Shown: positions 1 to 11,624, numbered from the stretch's first letter. The stretch: 62,000 nt of DNA from Liolophura sinensis (GCF_032854445.1 NC_088298.1:16263976-16325975); one strand, 5' to 3'. The notes: a model not told the origin generated them from the sequence alone. Translations and numbers: made by a program.

Positions 1-269
1 CGTCTTAAACGGAACTACATGTTGTAATTTTGCATAATACCATGCGATCTTGAAAATACTTGTATGCATTTCTTTGCTTTGAAACATATGAAAATTATTA
101 CATAAATAGCAAGGAAAATCAAGGCCTTGGCGTTACGTTTCGACGGTGCTCTTGTTCAAAATATCGACATTTCCAGCACGGTGCTTCTTTTTTCATTTAT
201 CTAAACGATTGTCTTAATTTTCTGTAGCATTTCTGCCGGGAAACAGGTTTTTAAAGGGAAATTTGAATA

Positions 270-500
270 TATTTGCATGTATGTATACTTGGGCTTTTAG
301 GTCGCACATAATTTTTCAGCATTATGACGACGAACTGCCGTTTCAGATGTAGACAGACATGACCACCCCACCCAATCACATTAAACTGATCCCGGAACAA
401 CCAGCTCCATGCTCTAGCCTGTCAATGCTAAGTACCAAGCGAGGGCAGCACCAAGTACCATTTTTTGAAGTCTTTCCACCCCGGTTTAATCCTGGAAATG
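270..500 (-). repeat. SINE-like element, second family (copy in A)
   Basis: Read on the minus strand it ends in a block like 'GTCGTCATAATGCTGAAAAAT' followed by a GTGCGAC-type tail. The same block occurs at 38,450-38,500 (inverted partner), and near 41,450 it runs into 'GACGTTAAACCCC'-type tails with ACTC repeats. Such tails are common at the 3' ends of molluscan short retroposons. No pol III boxes were identified with confidence. Confidence 0.5.
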
Positions 501-2580
501 AAAAGATTGAAATAAAGATTTCTATACTTTATTGATGGTTAAAGTCACACTGACAATATTATATGTTCACAAAATTTATCGTTGTATAGAAAAGGGTCGC
601 TCTCTACCAAAGGTTTACTTTGCGTCTTTTTTGCGTAGTATTGTTGAACAAATTGGATTCCACCTTTAACAAGGGTATCGTAACTTGCGCATTTGAATGT
701 CCACGACTTGGGATTCTTCCTGTGACAGCCGTGATGGATTGCACCCAAGGGGAGTTTTTATTGGCCACAAAGCATCCCGTCTTCCCAACAAAGTCCAAGA
801 AATGTGTCCATGGATTAGTATCATTGAGTGAGAAGTAAGTTCACTGTTCAAAGAAAATCAATGACACCTGAGAGGAATAACCAACTTACCTGGACTTTGT
901 GTAGTTGATTAATTCTTCTGATAGTACAGTGTGAGCTGTTAATGAGTAAAATGGCTCACTTGATCAAGTTAAAGGAGACATCCATTTCCAAGCAAGGCCA
1001 GAAAGCACGGTATCTGTGGAATACCGTGGCATAAGTATGAGCACGACCTATAAGGTTCTACTCAAACCTTGATTCTTATTCGCCCTCATAATAAGTAATC
1101 CGAGCCGACCAGTAACATTCCGCAGATTACATAAGTCACATCCTATGACCAAATCGTGCAATGGGTAACGTAAACCTCTCAGAGGCCATTTTGTTCAGCT
1201 CTCACAGCCATCAGATACTCTTATGAGAGTTATGTCCTGTCGAATGAAAATCGATGACATCTAGAAATTTTGCACTTTTATTTACTTCTCATAAATTATC
1301 GGCAGATCGGAACTTTAGAGGAAAATACGGACGGAGATAGTCCTATTTGCCGAGGCGCAACCGTTTCCTTGTGGCATTATGCTTTTTCCGCCTAAGATTA
1401 CAGTTCGTCGTCGTGGGAGATTGAGACTGCCTATCTGCCGAACGTCATCAATCGTGGGCCGTGAGATTTGTAGTGACGAAAATAACTATCAGGACGTCTT
1501 GATCACTGGTTCGTAAACGTAGGATAATCATTGCTAATGTTGCAGTATTGATGTCAACTTCTTCGTTTTGAAACAGGAAGCAGTCTATTGGAGACCATTG
1601 TTCTGAACGTTATCAGAATGTATTTAGAAAATATCAATACACTATGGTCGTATCGATCGAGGACTTGATCGATACGAAGATGCAGATCAGCACTGTGTAC
1701 TGAAAATCTGTTTATCATATACCTATGATAATGTATTTTTTGACTTTAAAATCCAGGTATGTACCTTGTACTCTGTTGCTTTACGTAGTATATGGTAACG
1801 CGACGGCCTGCGCGACGCTTCCAAATCGTTACGCGCACGTGGAAATCGTTCTTAGTATAGCGTATTTCAATAGTTTACAACCACAGTTTATATGAAGAAA
1901 AAAGAAGAGGCAAAAAATAACAGACAAACCGTGTAGTGGTGTAAAACGATGAAAATGTAATTTATAAAACATCCTGTTCTTGTAACTGTGCCTTTAAAAA
2001 CATTCTTCTATCAACACACGGTCAATTTTTGAAAACCAAAAATCCAAACTTCATCTGAATTGAGACTGACTAGTGGCATTCAAGTGGTACACTAAAATAG
2101 AGTATAGTCCAGATCTGTATGGGTCAAAAAACCCTACTTTACAAATGAACATTTAACTTCAATAATTTACAAAATTAGTGAGTTGCACACCGTTGTGGAT
2201 GAGAGAAAGTTTTTCAAAACTTTGAAGTTTCTGCATAGGAAGGTCCTGATCAAAGTTAATGACTATTGGAACTTTGGCAGAAATTCAAGTGGAATGTGCA
2301 GCTTGAGAAGGGAAATCCCTGCACTGCAGTTGTGCTTGTGCGAGTGTCATGGCTCACAATCTGTGTGAAATTTTGGGAGAAAAAAATAAAAAACGAAAAC
2401 ACCTCTCTCTTCAAAGGAGAAGCACTGTATGGGACACATGGGTCTATTTCTTTGGATGTAATGGGTTGATAAGACAGGTCTACGCTTGAGGTGGAAGGCT
2501 ACGTGCCTCTGATGCATTTGAAATGATGTGGCTCATTTTAATACGCCCCCGCCATTAGGCGGAGCGCATTATGTCGTAGC
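501..2580. other. Non-coding part of unit A, no gene seen
   Basis: Short open frames around 545-850 and 2,183-2,469 are partly retained in A' (37,983-38,243 and 35,998-36,276). Their differences are almost all amino-acid changing, or shift between frames, so there is no sign of selection on a protein. A GTAAGT sequence at about 836 is a possible splice donor but has no convincing exon attached. Confidence 0.5.
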
Positions 2581-2587
2581 AATTTTG

Positions 2588-3185
2588 TCCGTCTATCTGT
2601 CTGTCTGTCTGTCTGCCTGTCCGTCAGCATTCATGTCCGGGTTATAACTTCAACAGTTTTCCGCACAGAGATTTAATTTTTGGATGATACATACATACAC
2701 AGATGACGGTGTGTCACGACTCACATTTGTCCATTTCCGCCTTTGTCATGGTTACCAGGTTGCCATTTCCCTATGTATACTATATAGATAGATATGGTTT
2801 CGTGTCCGAGCTATAACTCCAACTGTTTTCTGCGTAGAGTTTCAATTTTGGTGGATACATAAGCAAACAGACGATGGTGTGTTGCGGCTCACATTTCTTT
2901 ATGTTCGTGATTGTCATGGTAACCAGATAGCCACATTCCTTACATATACTATATTAATATATATGGTTTTGTGTCTGCGATACAACTTCAACAATTTTCC
3001 ATGCCGACTTTTAATTGTTGATGAATACATAGATACAGAGATGACAATGTGTCATCACTCATATTTTTCCATTTTCGTGGTTGTCATGGTAACCAGATTT
3101 CCCTACTGTTTTCCAAATAAAGTGGTGGACATTTGTGGTGAACACATTTGTCCACTTGTGCGGTTGTCATGGTAACTACATACCT
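2588..3185 (+). repeat. Tandem array of ~170-bp units (copy in A)
   Basis: A CTGT-rich microsatellite at 2,588-2,625 is followed by units that each contain an AACTCCAACTGTTTTC-like stretch, an ACATACA/AGATGACGGTGTGTC stretch and a GTCATGGTAACCAG anchor. Anchors lie near 2,745, 2,915, 3,085 and 3,168, so full units are about 170 bp. The inverted partner (35,105-35,860) has one more full unit. Confidence 0.75.
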
Positions 3186-5050
3186 ATCGCCAAAACCAGT
3201 GAAGACACTCCTCGTGGGTTATACTCACCACAATGCTGATGGTGTTCTTTTATACATTTCAAACAAATGCACTTTTTGGTGGCATGTTGTGTTCAGCTGA
3301 GCTCTTGATTTCTGCATACGGGTAATGTGAGAAGGGACAACGTAATTGTTGATACTTGCTCCTTTTTGTGACCAGTGAGTTGCTATACTAACATGAAGGA
3401 GTCAGGTACATGCAGTTTTACTAGCACTGTGGTTCGTTTAACGGCCAGGTAAGTTAAACATTTTTGCCACAGTCTTCATCACGGATTTCAGAGTTATGGA
3501 TTTTTCCCATTGGCTGATATTTATACCGTACACTACTGGGAGGTTTTCTCCTATTGTTGATGCCGAGGTAAAATGGCGATCACACCTAAATGTGTAAATG
3601 ATTTAAACGGTAAATCTGGCCTGACATGACAGCTGTATGCGCCACGGAATAGTCCTGGTCTTACAGAAAATGACGATGAAGACGACGCAAATAATTATTA
3701 TAAACAGTTTTCCTTTGATAATGACATGCAGACAGTGTAGAAAATTAAAAAACTTCCCCCTAGGGTTTAAGGACAGTAAATCGCATGTTCCTGTATGTAG
3801 GTCATTGCATGGTAGTTTCCGTTTAGAAAGATAGTGCTTTCCAAGCCAGAGGTCACCCAGTGCGAAAGTAGTTCGACGCGTGCGAATGTTCAGATGATGG
3901 TGATACGGGAAAATATCGCACGATTCTGTATCAGGCGGGTAACGAGCATAGGTATATGATAAAGCTATATATGAGTACATGTAGATCAATTGTGTTTGAC
4001 GTATCTGACTAGAGCTTAAAGCTCTTACTGATCGCGTTAAGCGACTGACCGATTTTCTGCTAGACATCTATTATCAGACATAAAACGTGTGCCCTTCTCG
4101 CCATTCTTTACGCCTGTATCGGCTTTCACGGAACTCTGACCTTCTCCAAAGAACGTTAGCTCACAAACCGTACCCTCTCTGACATGTAATAGCAGATCAT
4201 TTCGTTGCGTGACCACCTGTTGATATTAATATTTTACTGTCAAACAGGTATTATTAAAATATTGTCAGTACGACTATTCCCTTGTCTAACAACACTATTG
4301 TGTTTGCGTATTGTCATTTGTGACTCTTGGAAGTAGACTGACTCATGGAATTTGTCCAACCAACAAATGGGTATCTCATACAATATCGACAGTTCTGAAA
4401 CCATATACCTAGTCCATCAAGTTTGGTTTGGCGACTGTATAAAATGCACCATGCGGCTTAGAATACTTGCAGCTATATTTGACATAAAAGTTCTACTTTG
4501 ACTTATTTTGTCAGACCCTTATTGTTCTATTATCTAAGCGAGATTTTGTAAATTTGATTTAGAAGATAAATTACTATCCAACTGCAAAAATGTCAGTTTT
4601 AAAACTAAAAGTAATACTTAGTTTGTCTAAAAATTCCTTTGTTTTCAAAAGTGTTTTTTTTTTAGACCAAATACAGTTATTCTACCTTGTTCATGCAATT
4701 TTGTTAATTTAGTAATGTGATATAGCGTGTTTTTCTGATATCACTGAAAACAGCTGACGGCTCTGTTTCAATTTGTGTTTTGCTGGGGTTATTTTGCATG
4801 ACTCCAGTCACGGAGTAATGTTCTATTTTTCAGTACTTTACTGCTGACTGTTGATTAGGAAAACGGGATCCGTGATACATCTGTGGAAATGTGACATCCC
4901 TGAGACATAATACCAACAGCAGAGAAATGTTCGGTTGGCTTGTGGATATTTACTGCGTGGAAATGGGGCGCATGGTTCCTGTTTGTTTGGGGTTTTTTTT
5001 GTAATGATGAAAAAATGATCATTCGTTAGTTCCCTACAGCTGTATTTCTA
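3186..5050. other. Diverged repeat sequence in A; no gene seen
   Basis: This stretch holds AT-rich sequence with short ORFs, including a 154-codon minus-strand frame at 3,603-4,067. The segment 3,880-4,330 aligns loosely with 6,860-7,090 in the same arm (shared GCGTTAAGCGACTG and CTAACAACACTATTGTG-like blocks). It is therefore part of an old internal duplication rather than a gene. The frame is not kept at the same length in A'. Confidence 0.45.
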
Positions 5051-5059
5051 GTCGACGGT

Positions 5060-5720
5060 TCATCGTTGAAGAATGTGTAAATGTGGAAAAGAATGTCTTT
5101 GTCTATGCAGGTATAGTGACATCTTTAAGCTTGCAGCTACAACCTACAACAATGGGATATTCCCAGACCTGTCACTTCTGGCAACGAAGTGCTGGGAATT
5201 TGAAAGAACCCATTAAGATGCTTTTGCTTGAGAAAGCGGGAAAACCCGCCGTCAACATTGTGCTGGGAGGGGGTTAATGATAAAGCTTCTTGGTGTATGT
5301 TAAACGAACCATTATAAAACGTAATGTTTGCAATTATTTCTGGTAGATTATGTATTATTTGTGGGATGGCACCTCAGGCCGATCATAAATGGCCACATTT
5401 GTGAAGGCCTTGACTATAGCTACTTGACTTATTGCAAAACATTATCCACAAGATGAATTTAGGCAAATCCATTCTGTTAAAATTAATTGCTTCTTGATCT
5501 CTAGGGTATCCTTCCTGAGTATAAACAAGGCGAATTGTCATTCTTGTTAAGCCGTTTCAATTTCCTGCAAATTGTGTGACGGGAATGACAAAGGAAGTTT
5601 TGCTTTTTTTGCACCGTGCAACTAGTTAAGGTTTTCTATCACCCTCATCAAGAGCGCGCCATGAACACCATATTGTCGCAATCACTCTCTGCTAGTTCTC
5701 ATATGGAATTCAGCTGCAAA
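5060..5720 (+). repeat. Dispersed repeat R3, copy 1 in A
   Basis: The order of blocks is GTGTAAATGTGGAA-like, CCCGCCGTCAACATTG, ACTTATTGCAAAACATT, TTAATTGCTTCTTGATCTC and the core TTTCCTGCAAATTGTGTGACGGGAA. The same blocks occur in the same order at 7,790-8,545. The core is found again in B, B' and twice in C. No terminal inverted repeats or coding capacity were seen. Confidence 0.55.
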
Positions 5721-6477
5721 TACTTTTCCATTTACATGAAGTTTTACGTTCAATAAACATCAAAATCTGGCTTCTTAATCCTTTCTTGGCCAACGTTTTA
5801 TTTTTTTAAAAATATCTAGACAGCATATTGCTTGACTTTTTTTAAGCTACAGGCTTACAAACATAGCAGATACCTGGAGGTGAAAATTTTGCAACAGTGA
5901 CGGGAACTTATCACCTTTCATCAAAACACATCAGGAAGCCTGTCCTACAAAATTAAACCTAACAAACGACAGAATAATGCAAAAAAAGTCCAAAATTAAA
6001 TGAAAAAATTACAGGAACTATTAAATCATTATTTAAATGGGGCTAGTTCTATAACCTGACGAAAGATAAACACTTTCAATTTACGTATTTGTATAGTAAA
6101 CAATACTTATGTTTTTGCCACGTTGAAAGCTTAGGTAAATGACTTACAGTATTTTATAAAACTTCAACTTTTTAACTGCAAATTCCGCACATATCTCTAC
6201 AATGAAATTTCTACATAATTAGCACATTCCTCGCACCGGAAGTCACACCGGAAACACACCTCTACAATTGCAGAACTTTCCGCAAATAGTCAAACTGGAT
6301 TGATTCTTTCTGTCAGGCAGGCTGTCATAACGAACGGAGAATCGTAAACCTGGAAAATCTAGGTTAATGATCGACGGAGCAATGGCACTTCTAGACTTCC
6401 ATAATTTCCTAACAGAGGTTATAGTAAAACTTCGTTACTTAATTCCGACGCTCATTTTAGACGGATATCTTCAATCC

Positions 6478-6713
6478 CTAATCATAATGACCCAGGAGTC
6501 TCTCACCAATGCGGTCGCTGTGAGTTCAAGTCCAGCTCATGCTGGCTTTCTCTCCGACCGTACGTGGGAAGGTCTGGCCACAACCTGCTGATGGTCGTGG
6601 GTTTCCCCCAGGCTCTGTCCGGTTTCCTCCAACCATATTGCTGGCCGCCGTCGTATAAGTGAAATATTCTTGAGTACGGCGTAACACACTAATCAAATAA
6701 ATAAAACAAACAA
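6478..6713 (+). mobile_element. SINE (main family), 5'-truncated, inserted only in A
   Basis: The body begins at a '..TAATGACCCAGGAG' position of the family, then box-B-like GAGTTCAAGTCC, the GGTTTCCTCC block, the GAGTACGGCGTAA tail and AAATA repeats. It is flanked by TCAATCC at 6,471-6,477 and 6,714-6,720. The inverted partner (about 32,010) reads straight through one copy of this 7-mer, so A' keeps the empty site. Confidence 0.85.
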
Positions 6714-6763
6714 TCAATCCGTAATTGTTTAGAGTAGACTTTCAAAACTGCCATAGACAGCCA

Positions 6764-7096
6764 TCAAATTGAAAATGCCGTCACGTGAGTAATAACCGAT
6801 TTCCTGTATGTTGATGTCAAATGTCTGACAACTCTGACAGGGCCTGTCAGGAACGCCATTGAACATTTAGTATCTCTTGCCTGACTGAAATCGTGCTCAG
6901 TTATATTTGATGTATCGGACAAAAGCACAACGCTCTGACTCATCGCATTAAGCGACTGGTCGGTTTGTTGGTAGGCATCTTTCAATGGATTATTGTCATT
7001 TATTGTTATAATGCTGTCAGTATGGTTATTACGTCGTCTGACAACACCATTGTGATCGTGTAGCGTCAGGTATTTCTCTAGGACACACATTGACAT
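6764..7096 (-). other. Open frame of 110 codons kept in both arms; coding status doubtful
   Basis: A 110-codon frame with a Met start is present here and at 31,632-31,964, with very few differences between the two. No signal peptide, membrane segment or known motif was recognised. The segment also aligns loosely with 3,880-4,330, where the frame is not kept. The frame may be chance conservation between young duplicates rather than a gene. Confidence 0.2.
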
Positions 7097-7789
7097 TATT
7101 TGTCTGGGTTACACAGTTGTTGCTTTCATAAATTCTAAGTCTTCCTGACGGTTCTAACACCAAACCTTGCCTGTAAAGTCATGATCGGCCTCTGTGTGAA
7201 ATCCACCTGTTTGAAATAACTTGACCTTGCTGATACAATATTTTATATTTAATATCAGTAATCCTACTTGTCAGGTTTCCTATATCTTAGTTATAATCAC
7301 TCGTGTTCTATTTACAACATCACTGAGTCCGTTTAACACAATAAGGGATACTTGCGCTGGTAACGTGAGATGAAAATATTGGAATACTCTCATGGTAGTA
7401 ACGCTATAAAAGTGTAACATCACAGGTAAAGTAATATATGTAAGTAAATTACAGAAACGTTGTTATGTCTACATGTGGCGATATCTGAGCGCATTGGTGA
7501 CGTAATACACATAGATGTCAGTAAATTACAGAAACATTTTCACTTTCTCCACGTGGCTCTACCCAAGCGTAACATCACTGGTAACGTATGTAACGTGTAC
7601 GTGTAATTAAACTACAGAAACACTTGGCGTAGAATTAACGGTAACATAATATCTAACGTTGAAAAACGTTTCCAATGTCTTCTGGAAACTTACATGGAGT
7701 ATTTGTGTTAATGACCTGTGCAAAAACACCATTATTTGTTTGACCCGTGTATTGATAGACATTGACAATCCAAGTTAATGGCTCGTCAG

Positions 7790-8545
7790 TCAAGACTGTG
7801 CAAATGTGAAACGAACATCAGAATTGCTCTTTATTTATTCAGATTTCCTCCTTAGGACGTGTACGCCGGGTAAGATTACGCTAGCAGAGATAACAGTAAA
7901 TTATGCATCGCCCTAAAGTATCTTATTTATTACTGAAAGAAAATCGATATCTGCCTGCTGTAAGTAAATATGGTTATTGTCTTCCATTTTGCAGTTGATT
8001 GACACACATCTCACGTCTGCCAATGATCTCGTGAGATTTTTAAAGAATTCAATAAAATCACTTTGATGAAAAAATCGAGGGAGTCCGCCGTCATATTGAC
8101 GTGGGAAGGGAGATATACCATTGTAAAACGAAATCTTCGCAATAATTCCCAGTACAACATGTATGATTTCTGTTCTAGCACACAGATCATGAATGCTGGA
8201 AACTTTTTCACATCAACACTGGTCGCTTTGCATGACAGTTTGACCTCGCATTTTGAGAACTTTACTATGTCTACTTGGCTTATTGCAAGACTAATTTACT
8301 TGGCAAATCTAAGCAAATGCCCTCTGCCAAGATTAATTGCTTCTTGATCTCTGCCAGAACGATCAACTTTTTCCAAAGGTATCCGTCTTGAGTACAACCA
8401 GTGCGAAATGAAATTCCTGTAAGGCTGTACAGTTTCTGCAAATTTTGTGACCGGAATTCTAAAAGGACATTCCTCTCTTGTGCCGAGTTGAGATCTTGAA
8501 TGATTTAAACATTTATCATTAAAACTCACACCTGCCCAAAATTGG
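7790..8545 (+). repeat. Dispersed repeat R3, copy 2 in A
   Basis: This is the second, diverged copy of the 5,060-5,720 repeat. It shares the TCCGCCGTCATATTG block, the ACTTGGCTTATTGCAAGA block, TTAATTGCTTCTTGATCTC and the core TTTCTGCAAATTTTGTGACCGGAATT. Its partner in A' is 30,195-30,850. A' keeps about 290 bp (29,897-30,193) that A lacks; part of that extra sequence resembles copy 1, so A has probably suffered a deletion near 8,500. Confidence 0.55.
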
Positions 8546-8549
8546 ACAA

Positions 8550-9205
8550 TTTCTCTTTTGATACCAAACATGCACCTGTAGACCAAAAAATGTGGGGCTG
8601 GCAGCGAAAAAAGACTTTACACCCTAAAATTCACAGAATTACATTCCTGATTCCTATTGCTGGTTTAAATATGGCGCTTGATTGCAATTAATTTTCTGTT
8701 TCTTTAAGTGTTACCGTTAAGAACCGTTGACCATTCCCTAAATCTACAAGACCCTATTCATTTAGTCTTTTCTGACCGATTTATGAGGCGTTATTAGCAA
8801 AAATGCACGAGCAGAGTGATGTTTAAAATGTGTTAATTCAGTCTCTCAACAACATGAGGTGTTACATACACAAAACAAATATATTTTTGTCCTAAAGTAG
8901 CTCGTATCTGTGTTAAAATATGGACGTTATATAACATAGAGGAGGTATATCTCCCATCACTTTGGATCTGGACTATAATATATATTTTTATTTAATGAGT
9001 CTTACATTGTATTGTTAGTGGCATGTGGCAGATATATATTTTTTCTCGCAAGTGTTAACGTTTTCTTTTTCGTGGCATCGAAGATGCGGTCAACATGCAG
9101 AAGTTTGGTTTGTGCAGGAGTACAATGTAGTGGAACATCCTTGCGATACATAGCGAAATATGTTCATTATTGACCTTACTGTCTCTTTCGAAAGCTATAT
9201 TCATT
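8550..9205. other. AT-rich non-coding part of A
   Basis: Nothing gene-like was seen. The stretch is low-complexity AT-rich sequence with short poly-T and TATATA runs, and the inverted partner lies at about 29,060-29,830. Confidence 0.4.
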
Positions 9206-9415
9206 GATATGAATGGCCTTACGCCGTTCTAAAGAATATTTCACTAATACAAATGTGGTCAGTATTAAGAAACGGTGGACAGAGACCTGAATAAAGCTGC
9301 CAGACCTTCCCACGGACGACCAGAAAGGAAGCCAGCATGAGCTGAACGTGAACTCACACCGATCGCATTGGTGGGAGGCTTTTGGGTCGTTATGTGCCGC
9401 TAGTACGCTACCCAC
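9206..9415 (-). mobile_element. Old SINE copy (main family) in A
   Basis: Read on the minus strand it has a degenerate head, box-B-like sequence, CGTCCGTGGGAAGGTCTGGCAGC and the TTCTTTAGAACGGCGTAAGG tail. It is shared with A' (28,862-29,042), so it predates the inverted duplication. Confidence 0.7.
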
Positions 9416-9690
9416 TATGGTAGGGAGGTACGAGCTGTATTTAAGCCACTATGTTACGGAGGTACGAGCTGTAATTAAGAGGCACACAAAGGTAGCCTAG
9501 TGTTTATCTCAACAACAACCTGGTCACGTGACTTATGCTTTATTTCGTGTGGCTGATATATGGCAGTGTAACAAAAAAAGCCAACAAAAGGAATCTTGGT
9601 TTTTATTGTCCGATCTGTACCTGAATTGACTACATGTACGCTGTTTTACTGTGAGCATCTTCTTGTCTCCAATGGAAACATTAAAAGAAC

Positions 9691-9847
9691 ATGGATAGGG
9701 AATTGGTATCGTGACCCGCTCTCACTGTCCGTGGCGCCTTATCTACAATCTGCTCCCGATGACGCTATACAATTCTGCTTAACTTATGATGCTAGGGAGC
9801 GTGGGGTTTGTGACTATTTTCATGAACAATTAGATGAAAACTCTGAG
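9691..9847 (+). CDS. Candidate exon of an unrecognised gene (copy in A)
   Basis: An open frame reads WIGNWYRDPLSLSVAPYLQS at its start and TYDARERGVCDYFHEQLDEN near its end. It closes on a good splice donor, TCTGAG|GTAAAT. The minus-strand partner at 28,443-28,601 differs at only about two positions, fewer than in surrounding parts of the arms. The near-identity continues into the intron-like sequence, so it could also reflect gene conversion. No convincing acceptor is shared: A has TTAAAAG upstream where A' has TTAAACG. I do not recognise the family, and a chance ORF is possible. Confidence 0.3.
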
Positions 9848-10640
9848 GTAAATTGACAAAAGGTCGTAGTCAAGAATTTTTCATTTTCATGACGGTTGAG
9901 AGATTTTATGCCGGAAGAAATAAAAAAAAACGGTATAGAAATATAAAGTTCTAAAAAAAAATGTCCGACCCTAAATAATCCATTATATATCTATATATAA
10001 CCAAGGTTCTTTTAGATGATGATGGCCCCCTTGAGCAAATCTAGTAGGTTTAATTACCCGGCTTGACTAGGCACGGGTTACAAAGGTCATCTTTCTTAAC
10101 TAGCTCACTTATACCAAAAGGGACCTTCTCTCCAAGATGGCGGTTCTGCACTTTTCACGGCCTAGTGGTCAACAATGATGACATGAGGAGTCCCGATAAT
10201 GATGGAGGATTGGAACATCTCATTGGATATTAACCTATTTCAGCCAAACAAAGAAAGCCAACTGCTTAGAATTTCTTGGACCAAATGTGTGTTTTTTGTT
10301 GTTGTTGTTGGAATATTGTTCAGCCCCTAATTTGTTTACATCAAGAACTGGGCGTGCGTGACTGATTTATCAGTCCGGAATGCTTAAAAAAGCTCGTTAA
10401 TTTTAACGCAGCAGGTTTCATTGTGACAAAACCTAAAAATTTATACTTTTATGGTTATTTAATTTTGTCATCACACATCAAGCTAGTTGCAGAGGCATTA
10501 ATGTTGAAATAATGATGTATTACACAATTGTTCTTGTATCCCGAACTGATTTAAATTGGCAGAAAATATCTCAGAAGATGTCAACCGCAAACAACAAACT
10601 GAGATCAACTGACTTAATTGTCAAACTGTTTTGCGTTTGA
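9848..10640. other. Non-coding block, highly similar between arms, with an A-only insert
   Basis: The segment 9,848-10,440 is among the best-matched parts of the inverted repeat. About 175 bp near 10,445-10,625 is absent from A' (junction near 27,850). Nothing coding was recognised. Confidence 0.45.
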
Positions 10641-10656
10641 AAGCAGTCGCTTGTTT

Positions 10657-10923
10657 TTATTTATTTATTTATTTGATTGATGTTTTACGCCGTACTCAAG
10701 AGTATTTCACTTATATGACGGCGGCCAGCATTATGGTGAGAGGAAACCGGGCAGAGCCGCGGGGCAAACACACGACCATCCGCAGGTTGCTGTCAGACCT
10801 TCCCACGTACGGCTGGAGAGGAAGCCAGCATGGGCTGGATTTGAACTCACAGCGACCGCATTGGTGAGAGGCTCTTGGGTCATTACGCTGCGCTAGCGCG
10901 CTAACCGACTGAGCCACGGAGGC
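10657..10923 (-). mobile_element. Full-length SINE (main family) at the inner edge of A
   Basis: On the minus strand the head is GCCTCCGTGGCTCAGTCGG (box A), followed by box-B-like GAGTTCAAATCC, the CGTACGTGGGAAGGTCTGACAG segment, the GGTTTCCTCTCACCATAATG block, the GAGTACGGCGTAAAACATC tail and AAATA repeats. It corresponds to the SINE at 27,560-27,829. Beyond the head (10,924 on), A and A' no longer match, and the target-site duplicate CGCTTGTTT expected there is missing. Confidence 0.9.
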
Positions 10924-11360
10924 CTCTACCGTTTAAATGTTTAACCGTTCTTATTCCCTGCAGTTTTCTATTGATATCTATTGAATTAAGGTTTATTTGA
11001 ATTGTTCGTTTAACTAATGAAAAACTGGTTTGTGTTCTTAACTAATACATTTTCCCTACAAACGACACTGATGAGTACATTGTATGGCACACTAGCAAGA
11101 CCACCGAGTTCTATTGTAAACTATTTCCATCTAGACGTGAGAGCCAGTTCAGTGTTTCTCGACTTCATGGTCAGCTGCCGTGCAATGTGCACTTAAGTCT
11201 GTGTCTAGGGGCCAGACCAATGTATACCAATCGTTCACTAGATTGATGTGACTTGACGCACGCAGTCCAACACCAATAGAGACTCTGATTAGTACGAGCG
11301 GCATTATTCAGAGGTACATTAGCAGACTGTCCGGCATAGAGGGGAAAGGCCGAAAATAGA

Positions 11361-11624
11361 ATGCAAACCTCTGGCTGTTTTCTTCTGGGAAAGTTTTCTT
11401 GCCCAGAAGGCTTTGCTAGCGGTCTGTTGAATGTTAATGCCTTGAAGACAACAGCAACAACAAGGTAAACTTCTCATTCATTCCACCACACTCTTTTCAA
11501 TACTCCGGATTAAAATCATGGAAATCGATTATTTGTCATTAAAAATATAAATTCATACAAAACGGAAGCGGAGATTTCACGCAATCAATACAAGGAGTAA
11601 CCCATAAAACCGAAGAGATCAAAA
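11361..11624 (+). pseudogene. Broken copy of the candidate secreted-protein gene at 47,412-47,699
   Basis: The signal-peptide exon and second exon of the B' gene have clear counterparts here, with three lesions. The first ATG is lost (CGAAA where B' has CATGG), leaving only an internal Met. One extra A before the CAACAG run changes the exon 1 phase. The acceptor before the second exon reads TTTCAC instead of TTTCAG, and that exon is also about 16 bp shorter. The donors GTAAAC and GTGAGT are retained. If the B' gene is real, this copy is dead. Confidence 0.5.

Larger units (their letters stand above)
1..10923 (+). repeat. Segmental duplication unit A (inverted partner of 27,560-38,791)
   Basis: The whole span reappears as the reverse complement at 27,560-38,791. 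Position 1 pairs with about 38,791, 7,096 with 31,632 and 10,923 with 27,560. Stretches aligned by eye match at roughly nine bases in ten, with many small indels. Window position 1 is already inside the match, so the outer end of this arm may lie outside the window. The inner end is the 5' head of a SINE. The unit holds a tandem-repeat array, SINEs and an older internal duplication, but no clear gene. Confidence 0.9.

Noticed and set aside
545-850. Conserved short protein in both arms of the inverted repeat
   Set aside because: Several overlapping frames are kept equally well, and the differences between arms are nearly all amino-acid changing. This fits neutral drift of a young duplicate.
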